DNA from: Euptelea pleiosperma
Lineage: Eukaryota > Streptophyta > Magnoliopsida > Ranunculales > Eupteleaceae
Assembly: GCA_035048495.1 (NCBI GenBank)
Contig: CM068553.1
Coordinates: 7,743,259 to 7,807,258 of the forward strand
Length of the DNA: 64,000 nucleotides
Direction of reading: 5' to 3'
Shown: piece by piece, positions 53,588 through 64,000 of the stretch
Layout: each line of letters starts with the position of its first letter
How positions within the stretch are numbered: the stretch's first letter is position 1
Notes under the pieces: generated by a model
Told to the model about the DNA's origin: nothing
The model's input: only the letters and a program-made list of their open reading frames with translations
Databases searched by the model: none
Program-made: the position numbers and the translations under genes

Positions 53588-56500
53588 ATGGACCGTGGCA
53601 CGTTCCTAGAGCAACAAGTGCCATCAGGGATCTTGACTGGCATAAAGTTTAATGTTTTGACTGAAGGGGATATAGTAAGTTAATTATTTTGTTATATACT
53701 GGAAGAATGGTTATTATCTTATGTTCTGCATCTGTTAGTTGATTACACACAATTAGTTGTTGCGATAGCCTTGCAAGTCTTTAGGTGTTGATAATGAAAA
53801 AGTCAAATTTTTTTATTATAAAATCTACTGTTGGTTGAACAATATCACTGAAGGTCTCCAAGTTTTTACCCTTTTCAGTTTCATAATGAATCCATCTTTT
53901 CCTTGTGATGGCATTTGTATATTGAGACTTCAACGATCGTCGTTTTAAGTTTGTATGTCTATATTTGCTTGTCATTTCTTGATGAACAAAACTAGAAATG
54001 CGTATTCTATCAAATAAAATGTAACCTACATCTTCTAAAATGATGACATTGGGGGTTAATTTGTCAATCTTAATTTATTTAAAGCTTATAAAGAATCTGT
54101 AGAGATTATAAAAGTATTATTTTGGGACGAAGGAGACTTTATATGTACTAGATGTTTGTTTTTTCTTTCTTTCTTTCTTTTTTTAACAAGAAAGGAAAAG
54201 AGTGGATCTTGATAACAAATGTAATTGAATTTATTCAGTTACTGTGAATTGCTCCAATAAGTACTATGTGGCGAAAATGACCAGTACGTATCAAATATTG
54301 CCAAAAAAATTGATTGAGGTCATTGTACTTAATGTTGAATCAATGAATTGAATGAAAGTGCCAACCAAACTTTTTAATAAGCTGTTATAAGGCTGTAAAT
54401 AATGCGTCCATCTGCTAAGGACTATACTGATTGATTATACTTGTAATCGTCATCATAAGCAGTATCCCAATGATATGGGGTCCTCTGCCCATATAATGCT
54501 CGTGAGAAGTCAAAAACCCATGAAGTGGACATGCATGTTAACTAATTTTTGCTTCAAGTAACTTAAAGTGAGGATTTGCCCATGCTCGCTTGGTCTATCT
54601 AATATTAAAAGGGCATCAGTTCATGTGCAAGAGTCAATGAGTACCTGACAATAACAACATCCTCAGTAGCAATGCATAGACAGTGCAGTAGGCATGATTT
54701 AACTTAATAGTTAACAGTGCTAATGGTTAGGAAAGGCCCATTTTCATTTCTTGTTTGTCATTGTACCACAAACATTTAATATAGATGGCAAAATACACAT
54801 GACCTGAAAAGACGGGCACCTATGCCTGATGGTCGGTCAAATTAATCACATAATTATCAATATCTGAGGAAGCATAATCAACATATCAATGACAATAAAT
54901 TGTATGAAAGACCTCTTGAAGCCAGGAGTTTCAAGTTTCAACAAATCTATCCTACATTTTAATACTTGGGGAAGCTTTTCAGAAAACTGTCATTGGATAT
55001 TTTGGTTGAGTTTTAGGGATAGGATGAGACTACAACTGTTAGAGGTATTATTTGTAATGTGATGGATGTGTAGGGGCATTATTGTTTTTTTTTGACAGTT
55101 TTCAATAATATAATTTATTGTGGGGAGTCGACTAGGACATTAAGCCAATTCGACTTCTCCTCTTCTTTATTTCTTCTCAGAGCTGTAGCCCAACTTACAT
55201 GGTATCAGAGCAAGGTTTTGGTACCATGAAGAAACACTAATCTTCTTATGTTTTCCAAGTTATTTTTCTCTTTCCTTTCTTTTTCTTTTTTGCGAATCAA
55301 GTTATCAAGTTTGGTGTTGATGGTGTTGCTGTCAACAATACCGTGAATAGTACCCGTGAACAGTATTTTTTTAAAAAAAACTTAGGGCTTTCTTTACAGG
55401 CTGTCGCAGGCCTAGGGTCTTGCTGAAACAGGTTGTTGCATGTTAGGGTTTTCTAAAAAATGCTATTGCAGCCTATGTAGAAGCTTCTGCAAGCCCTTGA
55501 AGGTATTTTTGGTGCTGTTTGCAGCCCCTGCAATAATGTTTGGTGCCTGTTGGTGATGTCCAACACCTAAAGAGTCCTTGAAGTGGTGTTGGTGCAATGT
55601 TTTGGTGTTGTTCAATGTGTGTCGGTGCTATTCATAGCCCTTGAATTGGAATTAAAGTGGCGTTTGCTGCTGTGGGTGCTGACACAGGCGTTTGTTTTCA
55701 TAGTTGTGTGAAGTTGTAATTTTTTTGGTAGTGCATTGTGATGAAGAGCAAGACTAGCATGATGATGTCTTGTTACTTCATTAATATTCATATGAAATGG
55801 AAGTAATTTTATCCCTTTGATTAAAATTGTGGAGATTTTTCTTACGGCCAAAGGAAAAATGAAGTATTTGACTGGAAGTAGGCAAAAATCTGAAGCCTAT
55901 AATTACTAGGAATGATTGTAAGAAATGCTCAAATCATGACTTGGTTATGCAACAATATGGATCCCAAGATTAGTGTTAATTTGATGCTCTTAAATACTCC
56001 CAAGAAGATATGAGAATAGGTTAGAATGATGTACTTTGGCGAGAATAACATTATTGGGACATCAATTGGTTAATTTTTTTTTTAATTTGCAGTAGGGTGA
56101 TGAGACACTTACTGACTACTGTTTATCTTTGCAGAATATCCATAATGAGTTGAATGTGTACCAACATCTTCTCTCTAATTTAGGTCAGCAATAGAAGTAA
56201 CGCAAAGATTTTGATGTTTTTTTTTATTTCTATATGGACTTGAGCCAGAATATGAGCCAGTTAGGGCTCAAATTTTAAGAAGCAAAGAGCTTTCTAGTAT
56301 GACCGAAGTGTTCACTCGTCTTCAATGGGCCTTGTTGTTTGATTTTGGTGGGTTTGTTGCTGACAAATTTGCCTTGGTTTTTTGGTGGTGTTGGTCGGCG
56401 TGGTAGTTGTGGTGTTGGTAGAGGAGGTCGTGGTGGATCCCAAAAGTATACACGTTATGGTATGGAGGGTCATACTGTGGATTATTGTTGGGACCTCCAT

Positions 56501-59500
56501 GAAAAACCAACAAGTTGGGCTAATCATGTTTCTTACAGTGATAATCATAATTCTACTCCAAGTTTAGTACTGGTCGCTACACCTCAACAGCTAGCTACCA
56601 TAACAGATATGGTGACTATCTCGCACAAGCAGTATTTCAAACTCGGTTAGCCATAACGGTCTGATGCTTCCTCTTCCAATTTTGCTACTCTTGCTCATCT
56701 AGGTATTTTATGTCTTGCTTCTCAAGTGTCTGGGTCTTTTCTCAATGGGTTATTGATTTTAGAGCCTCAAATCATATAACCGATACTCCAGGTGTGCTCT
56801 TGTCCATCCGATATACATCTATTTCACAATATGTATCATCAACCGAGGGCAATACATGTAAAGTGCCTAGTCTAGGTTTTGCTTCTCCTAGTCCATATCT
56901 TTCTTTATCTTCAATTTTGTATGCTCCTAAGTTTTCTTATAGTCTCGCGCCTGTTAGTAAACTCACCAAATCTCTTAATTGTTCTATTACATTTTATCCT
57001 TCATGTTGCGTTTCAGGATCTCAAGACGAAGAAAAGTAGATTGGTGGAAGGAGTGAGTCTGGTGGTCTATACTATCTTAATAATGATGGAGAGACAACTA
57101 CATTGACAACCTCTTACACCGCATTAGTGGCATTATCGATCTGGACATCCCTCCTTACGTCCAGTGAGTTGATTGTTCCGTCCTTGAGTAATGTGTCTAA
57201 AATAGATTATGAGTCGTGTCAATTAGGTAAACACTAACGTTCATTGCAATCTAGGATTATCCCTCGCGTTTTGAGTCCTTTGCCTTTAGTTCATTCAGAT
57301 GTTTGGGGTCCCATTCAGATTTCTTCTTGAAATGGTTTCAAGTACTTTGTTACATTTGTTGATGATTATTCAAGAATGATAATTATATTTGATGGAAGAC
57401 CGTTTTGAAATATTTCCATATTTCAATTGTTTCATGCTGAAATCAAAAATTCAGTTTGGTTTGCTTGTTTATATTTTTTAGATATGATAATGCAGAAGAA
57501 TATGAGTCATTGTCATTTCGTTCTTATCTCGAATCTCATGGGATTTTGCATCAAACTTAATGTTCCCATACGTCTCAACAAAATGGGATAATCGAAATGA
57601 AGAATTCAAATTTGATTGAGGTTACTAGAGTTCTTTTATTTGAGATGAAAGTCCCTAAATTTTTTTGGAGTGATGCAGTTCTTACGTCATGTTATCTCAT
57701 CAATCGTATGGCCATGTCAATTCTTCAAGGTCAGTCTCCACATTCTATTATATTCTTAGACAATCCATTATTTTTTCGCCTCCACGAGTTTTTTTGTGTT
57801 TTTTTTTAGTTTAGCATTTCTAATAAACTTGATCCCCGTGCTATTAAATGCATATTTTTGGGATATTCTCGTATCGACAAAGGATATCGATGTTATGATC
57901 CTGTTTCTCGTTAAAACCTTGTTTGCTTAAATGTTACTTTCTTTTAGCATGTTTCATACGTTTCCGATAAGTGTCCTTTGGTTGACTTTGAGTCTCTACC
58001 TCTTCTCCACTTCCTGTTGAGGTTAGTGGTTCTTCTTTGTGAGATGTGCAAGTTTCGGTGGCTCCACCATTTTGCACGTATGTTAGCATCTTGCTTCCAA
58101 TCAAGTGCCAGCTCCATATTCTTGTCATCCACCGTCGGCTTTTCTGTCAACAGATCCTCCATCATCTATTTTGTCCCTAGGTCTCCTTATTGCTTTACGT
58201 AATGGTACACGTTCTTGTATCCAACACCCTCTTTCCAAGGTTGTGTCTTTTGCTCACTTGTCTCTATCTTATCGTGCATTTGCTACGTTTCTTTCTTCTA
58301 TATCTATTTTTAACAGTGTTCATGAAGCCTTTTCTTGTTCTGGTTGGCGGAATGCAATGATTGATGAGATGGATGCTCTTCACTCCAATGGTGCATGGGA
58401 ACTTTTCCCGCTACCTCCAAGAAAGCAAGTCGTTGGCTGTAGATGGGTGTACACCATAAAGTTTCTCTCTGATGAGTTTGTTGAATGGTTAAAGCTCGCA
58501 TTGTTGCCAAAGGCTACACTTAGACTTACGGCATTTGATTAATGCGAGACTTTCTCCTCCGTTGCTAAGAATTCTTCAGTTTGTGTTATGATCTCTTTAG
58601 TTGCTAATTTGGGTTGGCCATTGCTTCAACTAGATGTGAAAAATGCCTTCTTACATGGTGCTTTGCAAGAGGATGTGTATATGGAGCAACCTTTGGGGTT
58701 TGCCATTTGAAAAATGCAATTTATAGGCTGAAGCAGTCTCCAAGCCTGGTTTTGTTAATTTCGTGAAGTTGTTATTCAGTTTGGAGGTGGTGGAAATGGA
58801 TTCGGGTTAGCATCTCTTCTGCTTCCTTTTCTGTTTTGGTGAATGGCGCTCTGGCAAGTTATTTTAGTAGCTCCAGGGGGTTGAGAGTCTTGAGACAAGG
58901 AGGTCCCTTATCTCCATTTTTGTATATTGTAGTGGTTGAAGCTTTGAACATAATGATTAGTAGAGCGGCAGAGGGGGGGTATGATTGAAGGGTTTCTTCT
59001 GAGCAGCAGAGGCCCAGTGATCACCCACTTGCAGTTTGCTGATGATACGATTATCCTTGCCCAAGCATCTCATCATCAGTTGAGGTATATTCGCCGTGTT
59101 TTGAGATGCTTTGAGGCGGTTTCAAGTTTGTGCATTAACCTGGCCAAAAGTGAGGTGTTTGGGGTTGGTGAGGTGCCGGGGTTGAGGGACTTGGCCAGGA
59201 CTCGAGTTGTAAGGTTGGTAGACTTGGGCTTCTTTTGGGCGCCAAGTAGAAGGCCAAGTTTATTTGGGATTCGGTGGTGGAGAGGTTTAGTCAGAGGCTA
59301 GCAGGGTGGAAGAAGAGATATCTTTCCAAAGGAGGTAAGATCACACTCATCAATAGTATTCTTTGTAGTTTGCTATCTACTACCTTTCTTTGTTCTGCAT
59401 TCGGTTAGTGTGGCCAAGGACCTGAAGAAGACTATGAGAACCTTTTTGAGGCATGGGAAGGACACTCGTACGTTTCACTTGGTGGAATGGGCTAGGATTT

Positions 59501-62500
59501 GCAAGCCCAAGGAGGAAGGTGGTTTGGGTTTCTGTTTCCTTAAAGAGATGACTGTCGCCCTTTTGGGGAAATGGCTATGGTGATTCGGTGAAGAGGAAGA
59601 GAGTTTGTGGCGGTTGGTTATAGCGGGAAAGTATGGTGAGGTGCTGGAAGGGGGGGTGGGGACTTCAGCGTCTCAGTTGTATGGGTGCAGCCTTTGGAAG
59701 GGTATTTTGATGGTGCTAGACCGTTTTAGAGAATGTATCCAATTAAAAGTGGGGAAGGGGGAAACGATCCGCTTTTGGGAGGACATTTGGTGTTGGAGGA
59801 ACCCTTAAAAGAAGCATTTCCGTCTTTATACCTCATTTTTGATCTCCAATGGGCTAAAGATTCAGGAGTGCACTGAGGTTGGAGAGGGGGTGGCTTCATG
59901 GAGGCTTGGCTTCATGGCGGCTTGGCTTCATGATGAATTTGAGCCATTGGGGGGTGGATAGTTTGGGCAATCTCTTGTCTAGGATTGGTGATGTCCCTTT
60001 TCTTTCGCTAGTAGCGGATCAAAGAATTTGGAGATGGGATCGAAAGGGTTTGTTCTTGGTCAATTCTTTTTTCCATCACCTTAGTAGCTTGAGCAAGAGT
60101 TCGTTTTCCGTGTCTATGGTGTGCGGGAAATACATCGGATAATTTTTCATTTTGTTTAAACAATCCACAAAATGAAACGCGCTTTATTGGCATCTTTATA
60201 ATATTAGAGGATTTTTGCCTCAAACACAACTATAATATGTCCATGCAAAAAAACATTGTATATATCGTACTTCTAAATACATGTTACTAAACAGTCAAAA
60301 GACCTACATATCTCATGTATCCTTCTACAAGATAGAAGAATTAAACAAAATATAACATCGTTTCTAGTACATGTCTATCAACAAAAATGCTGGAAGCATC
60401 TGACTAACTTCCTCTTATCCCTTCATGAAAACAAAACATTTTAAAACGATGAGCTAGGTCCCAGTAAATACATTCCTTATGCGTAAAACCACTTAAATCA
60501 ACGACTTTTATTTATTTTAAAACAAATACGATTTGCAAATGAGTTTCACATATAATTCGATAAAACTCAATTCTCTATCAATTACTTACGTATAACTCCG
60601 AATACAAGGATGACCTCTCACATAACAGTTAACATTTCTCTTATCAGAATACCTGTGACCATTTATATACAGTCAAACTATTGATTCTAATGTCTTCGGT
60701 ATCAACATTCCCTCGGTTCTAATGTATGATGTCAATACTTTTAGCCTACAAGTAGACTCCCTAATGTGCACACTAATTGTTTCATTAGGTATCCTCTTTC
60801 CGGATTTCCTAATTTCCTTTTAGGTATAAATACCCTAGGGGTCTCATAAATGAGACAAAGCCTCTCCTTTAGGAGATTGGAACCCCAAGGGGTCTTAAAG
60901 AAGTAAGACAACGCCTGATACTTTAGGGGAGTAGAACCCTAAGGGGTCTTAAAAGCAATGAGACAACTCCTGATTCTAACTAATTTGAAAATCTATATTC
61001 CCGATCACGTGCTTGTCAATGTCTTTAATCGTATTTATATGCATAAAACACTGATGTTTGTAGAAACATTTTTATATGCATAACATTCATATTCTAACAT
61101 TTTTGAAACTAAAAATAGAACATTTAAGCACTGTTAATATTCTAGAAAGTAAATTCACATAAAACGGGTGAAAAACGCATATATCTCTTTTTAAATGAAT
61201 TCGAGCGTGAATTCATCTAATTAAACAAGATTGCATATGATTCCATCTATCATAATTTCATGCTTTTAAGGTTACAAGAAATTATCAATGCATTTACACA
61301 TTTCATGTGGAAAATATAAGAATATGGATTTTTTCCTTGCTAAAATTAACAGATAACAAGAATAAAATTTTCAGACCTTTTCCCCGAAAATAATAGAATT
61401 TTCTAGAATTTTTCTACAATATTCTGTGAATTTTCTACTATTTTCAAAATAAAATAACATTTATAATTAAATAATTAAATAAATAATAATTAATGAAATA
61501 GATAAATAAAAGCATACAATAAATAACTATGTACTTCCACGTAAATACTCTAGAATCCCAAATCCTTGAACCTCGTAGGACACGAATCTTGATGTAGCGC
61601 GTATCTCGAGGTAGTGGGCCCTGCGAGAATTTTTCAAATGACATAAATATTTTTCAGAAATTCCTAGGAATTTTCTAGAATTTCTTTTAGTTGAAGGATT
61701 TTTTTTGAATTATTCTTACCTCAAGGGTTAGAATGCAAATACCCAAACTAATGTATTTTACTCAAGGCATGGCCTTCTATTTATAGAGGTTCAAAACTCA
61801 ACTTTTTACTCCTTTCCAACATGGGACTAAAGTTTTGAACATTTTTTTTTTTTTGATATGCATCCGAAGCATTTTAACTTAAAATGTTGCCCACATTTAA
61901 GCACAATAACTTTTGACCCGCAAGTCTGATTTGACAAACTTGATATCAATAGAAAGCTATTATTGAGACCTTTAAAATGACATACATATTAAGTTCAAAG
62001 TATTATAAAAACTCTATTGTAGTATTGCTAGAAATAGGGTCATTACAGCTATTCTTAAGATCTTGATGAATAGTAGGGGGATGGTGCGCCCTAATAGGTG
62101 CTCCTTGTGCAAATCTAATGGCGAGTCTATGGATCACCTGTTGCTTCATTGCCCTTTTTCCTATTCCATTTGGCAAGCTTGGTTCTCTCTCTTTGCTATT
62201 GCCTTTGTAGTGCCGGAGCACGTGGTCTCTTTTTTTTTTTGTTCCACCTCTCTAGTAGTGTTCACAGGTAGAGTTAGGCTGCTTTGGTGTATCCTTCCAT
62301 TCACGGTTATGTGGGCCATTTGGAAAGAGAGGAACCGACGTATATTTGAAGGGGAAGAAAAAGACATCCCTAGAGTTATCTTGAGAATCAAAGCTTCCTT
62401 GTTTCTGTGGTCCTCTACTTCGCCGGATTTTAGAGGATGTTTCTTTGATGCTTTTATGTTTAGATGGGAGGAGCTATTGCTAAGCTTTTCCCCAGTTTGA

Positions 62501-63569
62501 TCAATGTTTCTGTTGTTTGCAGATATCTTGTCCTGAGATCCCTTTTGTAGCTCGGTTTGGGATTTTTGCCCCTTCCTAATATCAAATCCAACTTATAAAA
62601 AAAAAACAGTGGTTTAGGATGATGCCAATTATTGGCATATTTTTATCTTTTACAACTCATCTAAAAAAAATAAAGTGCTAGGTGGGTACACTTGGGCCAT
62701 GAATTTCCTTGGTTCTCTTCCAAGAATTCCCAACTGCAGTTATTCATGGCCACTTGCAATGGTGCCTTGAGGGATAAGTTGCTCTGCAATTGAAGGTCTC
62801 CAATCTAATAGAAAAAGGTGACTCTCTGTGACTAGATCTCTCTGAATGGCTCATGAAAATTAAAACTCTTTCTGGCCGGATATCAAGGTATGCTGGAGCA
62901 GCACTTTAATGACTTGTAAATTATATGCTATAAATATTTTGTAGAAATCATGAAGAAGAATTTTTCATAGCCCCACAAATGTTACACTCAGTGGGGTAAT
63001 CTTAAAGCTATGATTTGCATTCAATCTGCAATCCAGAAATAAGTCTGTTGATGCATCGTTTATTATTACTGTAACATTTCTTATGCATCTTACCTTGTGG
63101 GGAAGTCCAATAATTTTCCCAAAAAGCATATTATACTAGAAATACGCCATCCTCTTTCTTTAGTGAGTATATTTATACATATCAAACATTGAAACTTAAT
63201 ACTTTTGTGAAATTATTTCAGGAAAGATATTCTGTTGTAGCAATAGATGCGATCAATGATGTGACAGATCCTAAGTTGGGGGTGCCAAATCTATCCTCGC
63301 AGTGCTCCACATGCGGTGCCAGTGACATAAAAAACTGTGACGGTGCGAACGGAATATTTCGAAAGAATGTTACTAAATGTGTTCATGTGCTTTGTTTTCT
63401 TATTTGCAATTGTGCTCAATTATGTTTATTTATTTGCAGGTCACTTTGGGGTTATCAAATTCCCAATCGACATTTTTCATCCATATTTTATTACAGAAAC
63501 TGTGCTGATTTTGAATAAAATGTGTCCAGGATGCAAGTCCATTAGGCAAGATTTGCGGATCAAGGTCAG
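53588..63569 (+). CDS. NRPD1: DNA-directed RNA polymerase IV largest subunit, 5' exons
   Basis: Exon 1 (53588-53674, 29 codons: MDRGTFLEQQVPSGILTG, then IKFNVLTEGDI) ends at ATA|GTAAGT. Exon 2 (63222-63342) starts after tttcag, encodes DVTDPKLGVPNLSSQCSTCG and CD, and ends mid-codon before GTGCG. Exon 3 (63440 to 63564 or 63569) starts after ttgcag and gives GHFGVIKFPIDIFHPYF and CPGCKSIR. The phases join exactly. The C-X2-C-X7-C-X2-H cluster followed by a second CX2C is the N-terminal zinc-binding clamp region of polymerase largest subunits. The wording (LTGIKF, VTDPKLG, HFGVIKF, NKMCPGCK) matches NRPD1 and not NRPE1 or Pol II as I remember them. Only about 111 of roughly 1,400 residues are here; the gene runs off the right edge. 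In the nucleus Pol IV makes the precursors of 24-nt siRNAs that guide DNA methylation of transposons. Intron 1 is 9,547 bp and full of transposons. Confidence 0.88.
53675..55036 (+). other. NRPD1 intron 1, left part
   Basis: AT-rich intron sequence between exon 1 and Copia C. It contains a TTTC run near 54163-54183. I see no exon or bordered element. Confidence 0.5.
55037..55199 (+). repeat. Copia C 5' LTR (putative)
   Basis: It starts TGTTAGAGGT and ends CTTACA immediately before a copia primer-binding site. The length (163 bp) and TG...CA ends fit a short copia LTR. No second LTR is present for comparison. Confidence 0.55.
55200..55211 (+). other. Copia C primer-binding site
   Basis: TGGTATCAGAGC, identical to the initiator tRNA-Met primer-binding sites of Copia A and B, here on the plus strand. 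Confidence 0.85.
55200..58782 (+). pseudogene. Copia C gag-pol remnants in NRPD1 intron
   Basis: The remnants lie in order on the plus strand. They are a worn gag zinc knuckle (RYGMEGHTVDYCWDLHEKP near 56450), protease with its active-site region altered (VIDFRASNHITD, 56750, glycine of DSGA-type motif changed), integrase (PLVHSDVWGP near 57290; FFWSDAVLTSCYLINRM near 57665), and reverse transcriptase (WRNAMIDEMDALHSNGAWEL, LQLDVKNAFLHGALQEDVYM near 58625, YRLKQSP near 58730). Many stops and frameshifts show an old copy. At about 58783 it is cut by a LINE. A short copia-like stretch may resume at 62608-62690. Confidence 0.85.
58800..62500 (+). pseudogene. LINE reverse transcriptase and C-terminal domain, broken
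   Basis: The remnants in order are SSRGLRVLRQGGPLSPFLYI (58871), ITHLQFADDTIILAQASHHQ (59020), KYLSKGGKITLINSILCSL-like (about 59315), ETIRFWEDIWCW (59765), then WGVDSLGNLLSRIGDVPF and WRWDRKGLFLVNSFFHHLSS (to 60110). After the insert come VRPNRCSLCKSNGESMDHLL, LHCPFSYSIWQAWF, WKERNRRIFEGEE and FFDAFMFRWEEL (62063-62500). About 14 residues expected between the two halves are missing, so the insertion or a later event removed some LINE sequence. Confidence 0.85.
60120..62047 (+). repeat. LTR-like insert, possible solo LTR, 1.9 kb
   Basis: This non-coding insert splits the LINE. It begins TGTGCGGGAAATAC and ends GGTCATTACA (TG...CA). It has a TATA-like tatttatagagg at about 61778 and an internal tandem repeat (three aaggggtctta-type units at 60838-60970). 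These features fit a solo LTR of a Ty3/gypsy element, but no 5-bp duplication was found, so the borders are provisional. Confidence 0.5.
62608..63221 (+). other. NRPD1 intron 1, right part
   Basis: The first 80 bp may continue Copia C. The rest up to the acceptor at 63221 is AT-rich intron without a recognised feature. Confidence 0.45.
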
Positions 63570-64000
63570 GTACCTTGCTCATACTGAATATTTTGATGGT
63601 TATAACAATAAGTTAGAAAACGTATTCATCATTTCTTAATTATGATAGGTTTGTTAAGTCTTCGAGTGTTGATATAACAGACCAGGGTTCAGAACCTGCC
63701 TTTACCAATTGACCATTAACCACTAACGTACTTGCCTACTAAAAAACAAAGAAAAAAAGAGAGACAATAAAGTGAAGTACTACTTATCCAAAATAAAAGT
63801 GAAGTTCTAAATTGGTGGCAAAAATTATAGAGATCTTAAGATCACAATTGACTAAGGAAAACTGTCAAAAATGAACTTCTGCTAGGAGGAAGAAGTGGTG
63901 GATGTAGTCCAAGAGGCTGTTGAAACATAGGACTCATTGAATCATAATATAAGTATCACTCGGAAAGCAGTGGAAACAATGAGATGCATTCCTGGACCTG
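63570..64000 (+). other. NRPD1 intron 3 (start), with possible SINE fragment
   Basis: Intronic sequence to the window edge. Near 63688-63700 the word gggttcagaacc followed by tgcctttacca resembles a SINE box B region like that of 24697-24831. Box A is not clear. Confidence 0.4.

Larger units (their letters stand above)
58783..62607 (+). mobile_element. 5'-truncated L1-type LINE inserted in Copia C
   Basis: It begins inside the reverse transcriptase (SASFSVLVNGALASYF) and ends in an A run at about 62597-62606. A cagtttgga-like word stands at both sides (58774 and 62607), possibly the worn target duplication. It is divided by the LTR-like insert at 60120-62047. The same family as the LINE at 34921-37766 and the tail at 7795-8035. 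Confidence 0.8.

Noticed and set aside
57934..58202. Separate gene on either strand near 58 kb
   Set aside because: The frames lie between integrase and reverse transcriptase remnants of Copia C and correspond to its variable linker.
60838..60970. CRISPR-like array
   Set aside because: Only three imperfect units without constant repeat and spacer lengths, in a plant LTR-like insert.
60120..62047. Firm call of a gypsy solo LTR with target duplication
   Set aside because: TG...CA ends and a TATA-like box are seen, but flanking pentamers do not match and LINE sequence is missing, so only a provisional LTR-like insert is reported.

Overview
This is nuclear DNA of a flowering plant. The evidence is spliced genes with GT-AG introns, the 5' end of NRPD1 (largest subunit of RNA polymerase IV, found only in land plants), a PEPKR2-type kinase, a plant SET-domain methyltransferase, and plant-type Ty1/copia, L1-type LINE, RTE, Helitron, hAT, Mutator-like, PIF/Harbinger and SINE elements. 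The species cannot be fixed from sequence alone. The sequence is AT-rich and most of the 64 kb is transposon-derived.

Three host genes are recognisable. At 2840-3791 (minus) are the first five coding exons of a SET-domain lysine methyltransferase most like SDG40. Its next intron holds a 1,090-bp hAT-like element, and the rest of the gene is not seen. At 6488-9582 (minus) is a four-exon PEPKR2-like kinase gene with a CT-rich leader to about 10.6 kb. Its third exon carries a 1-nt frameshift that cuts off the conserved C-terminus. At 53588 (plus) NRPD1 starts with a 29-codon exon. A 9.5-kb first intron follows, then exons 2 and 3 at 63.2-63.57 kb, and the gene runs off the right edge.

From 10.6 to 32 kb there is a dense field of small non-autonomous DNA transposons. 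They include Mutator-like foldback elements with 9-bp target duplications, hAT-like elements with CAAGG termini and 8-bp duplications, PIF/Harbinger-like elements with TAA duplications, three Helitrons and a tRNA-derived SINE. Many are inserted into one another, and exact duplications let the order of insertion be read. At 32.1-32.96 kb there is a promoter/leader-like stretch with no assigned gene.

From 34.9 to 37.8 kb lies a 5'-truncated L1-type LINE (minus). From 40.07 to 52.34 kb is a three-level nest: a PIF-like element holds a decayed Ty1/copia element (Copia A, 40400-51894), which holds an intact, very young Ty1/copia element (Copia B, 44501-49893). Copia B has identical 210-bp LTRs and one 1,463-residue gag-pol frame. 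Copia A has an extra tandem copy of LTR plus leader at its 5' end.

The large NRPD1 intron contains a third, broken Ty1/copia element (Copia C). A 5'-truncated LINE is inserted in it, and that LINE is in turn split by a 1.9-kb LTR-like insert. Pol IV drives RNA-directed silencing of such elements, so an intron of its own largest-subunit gene loaded with them is the most interesting biological context in the window.
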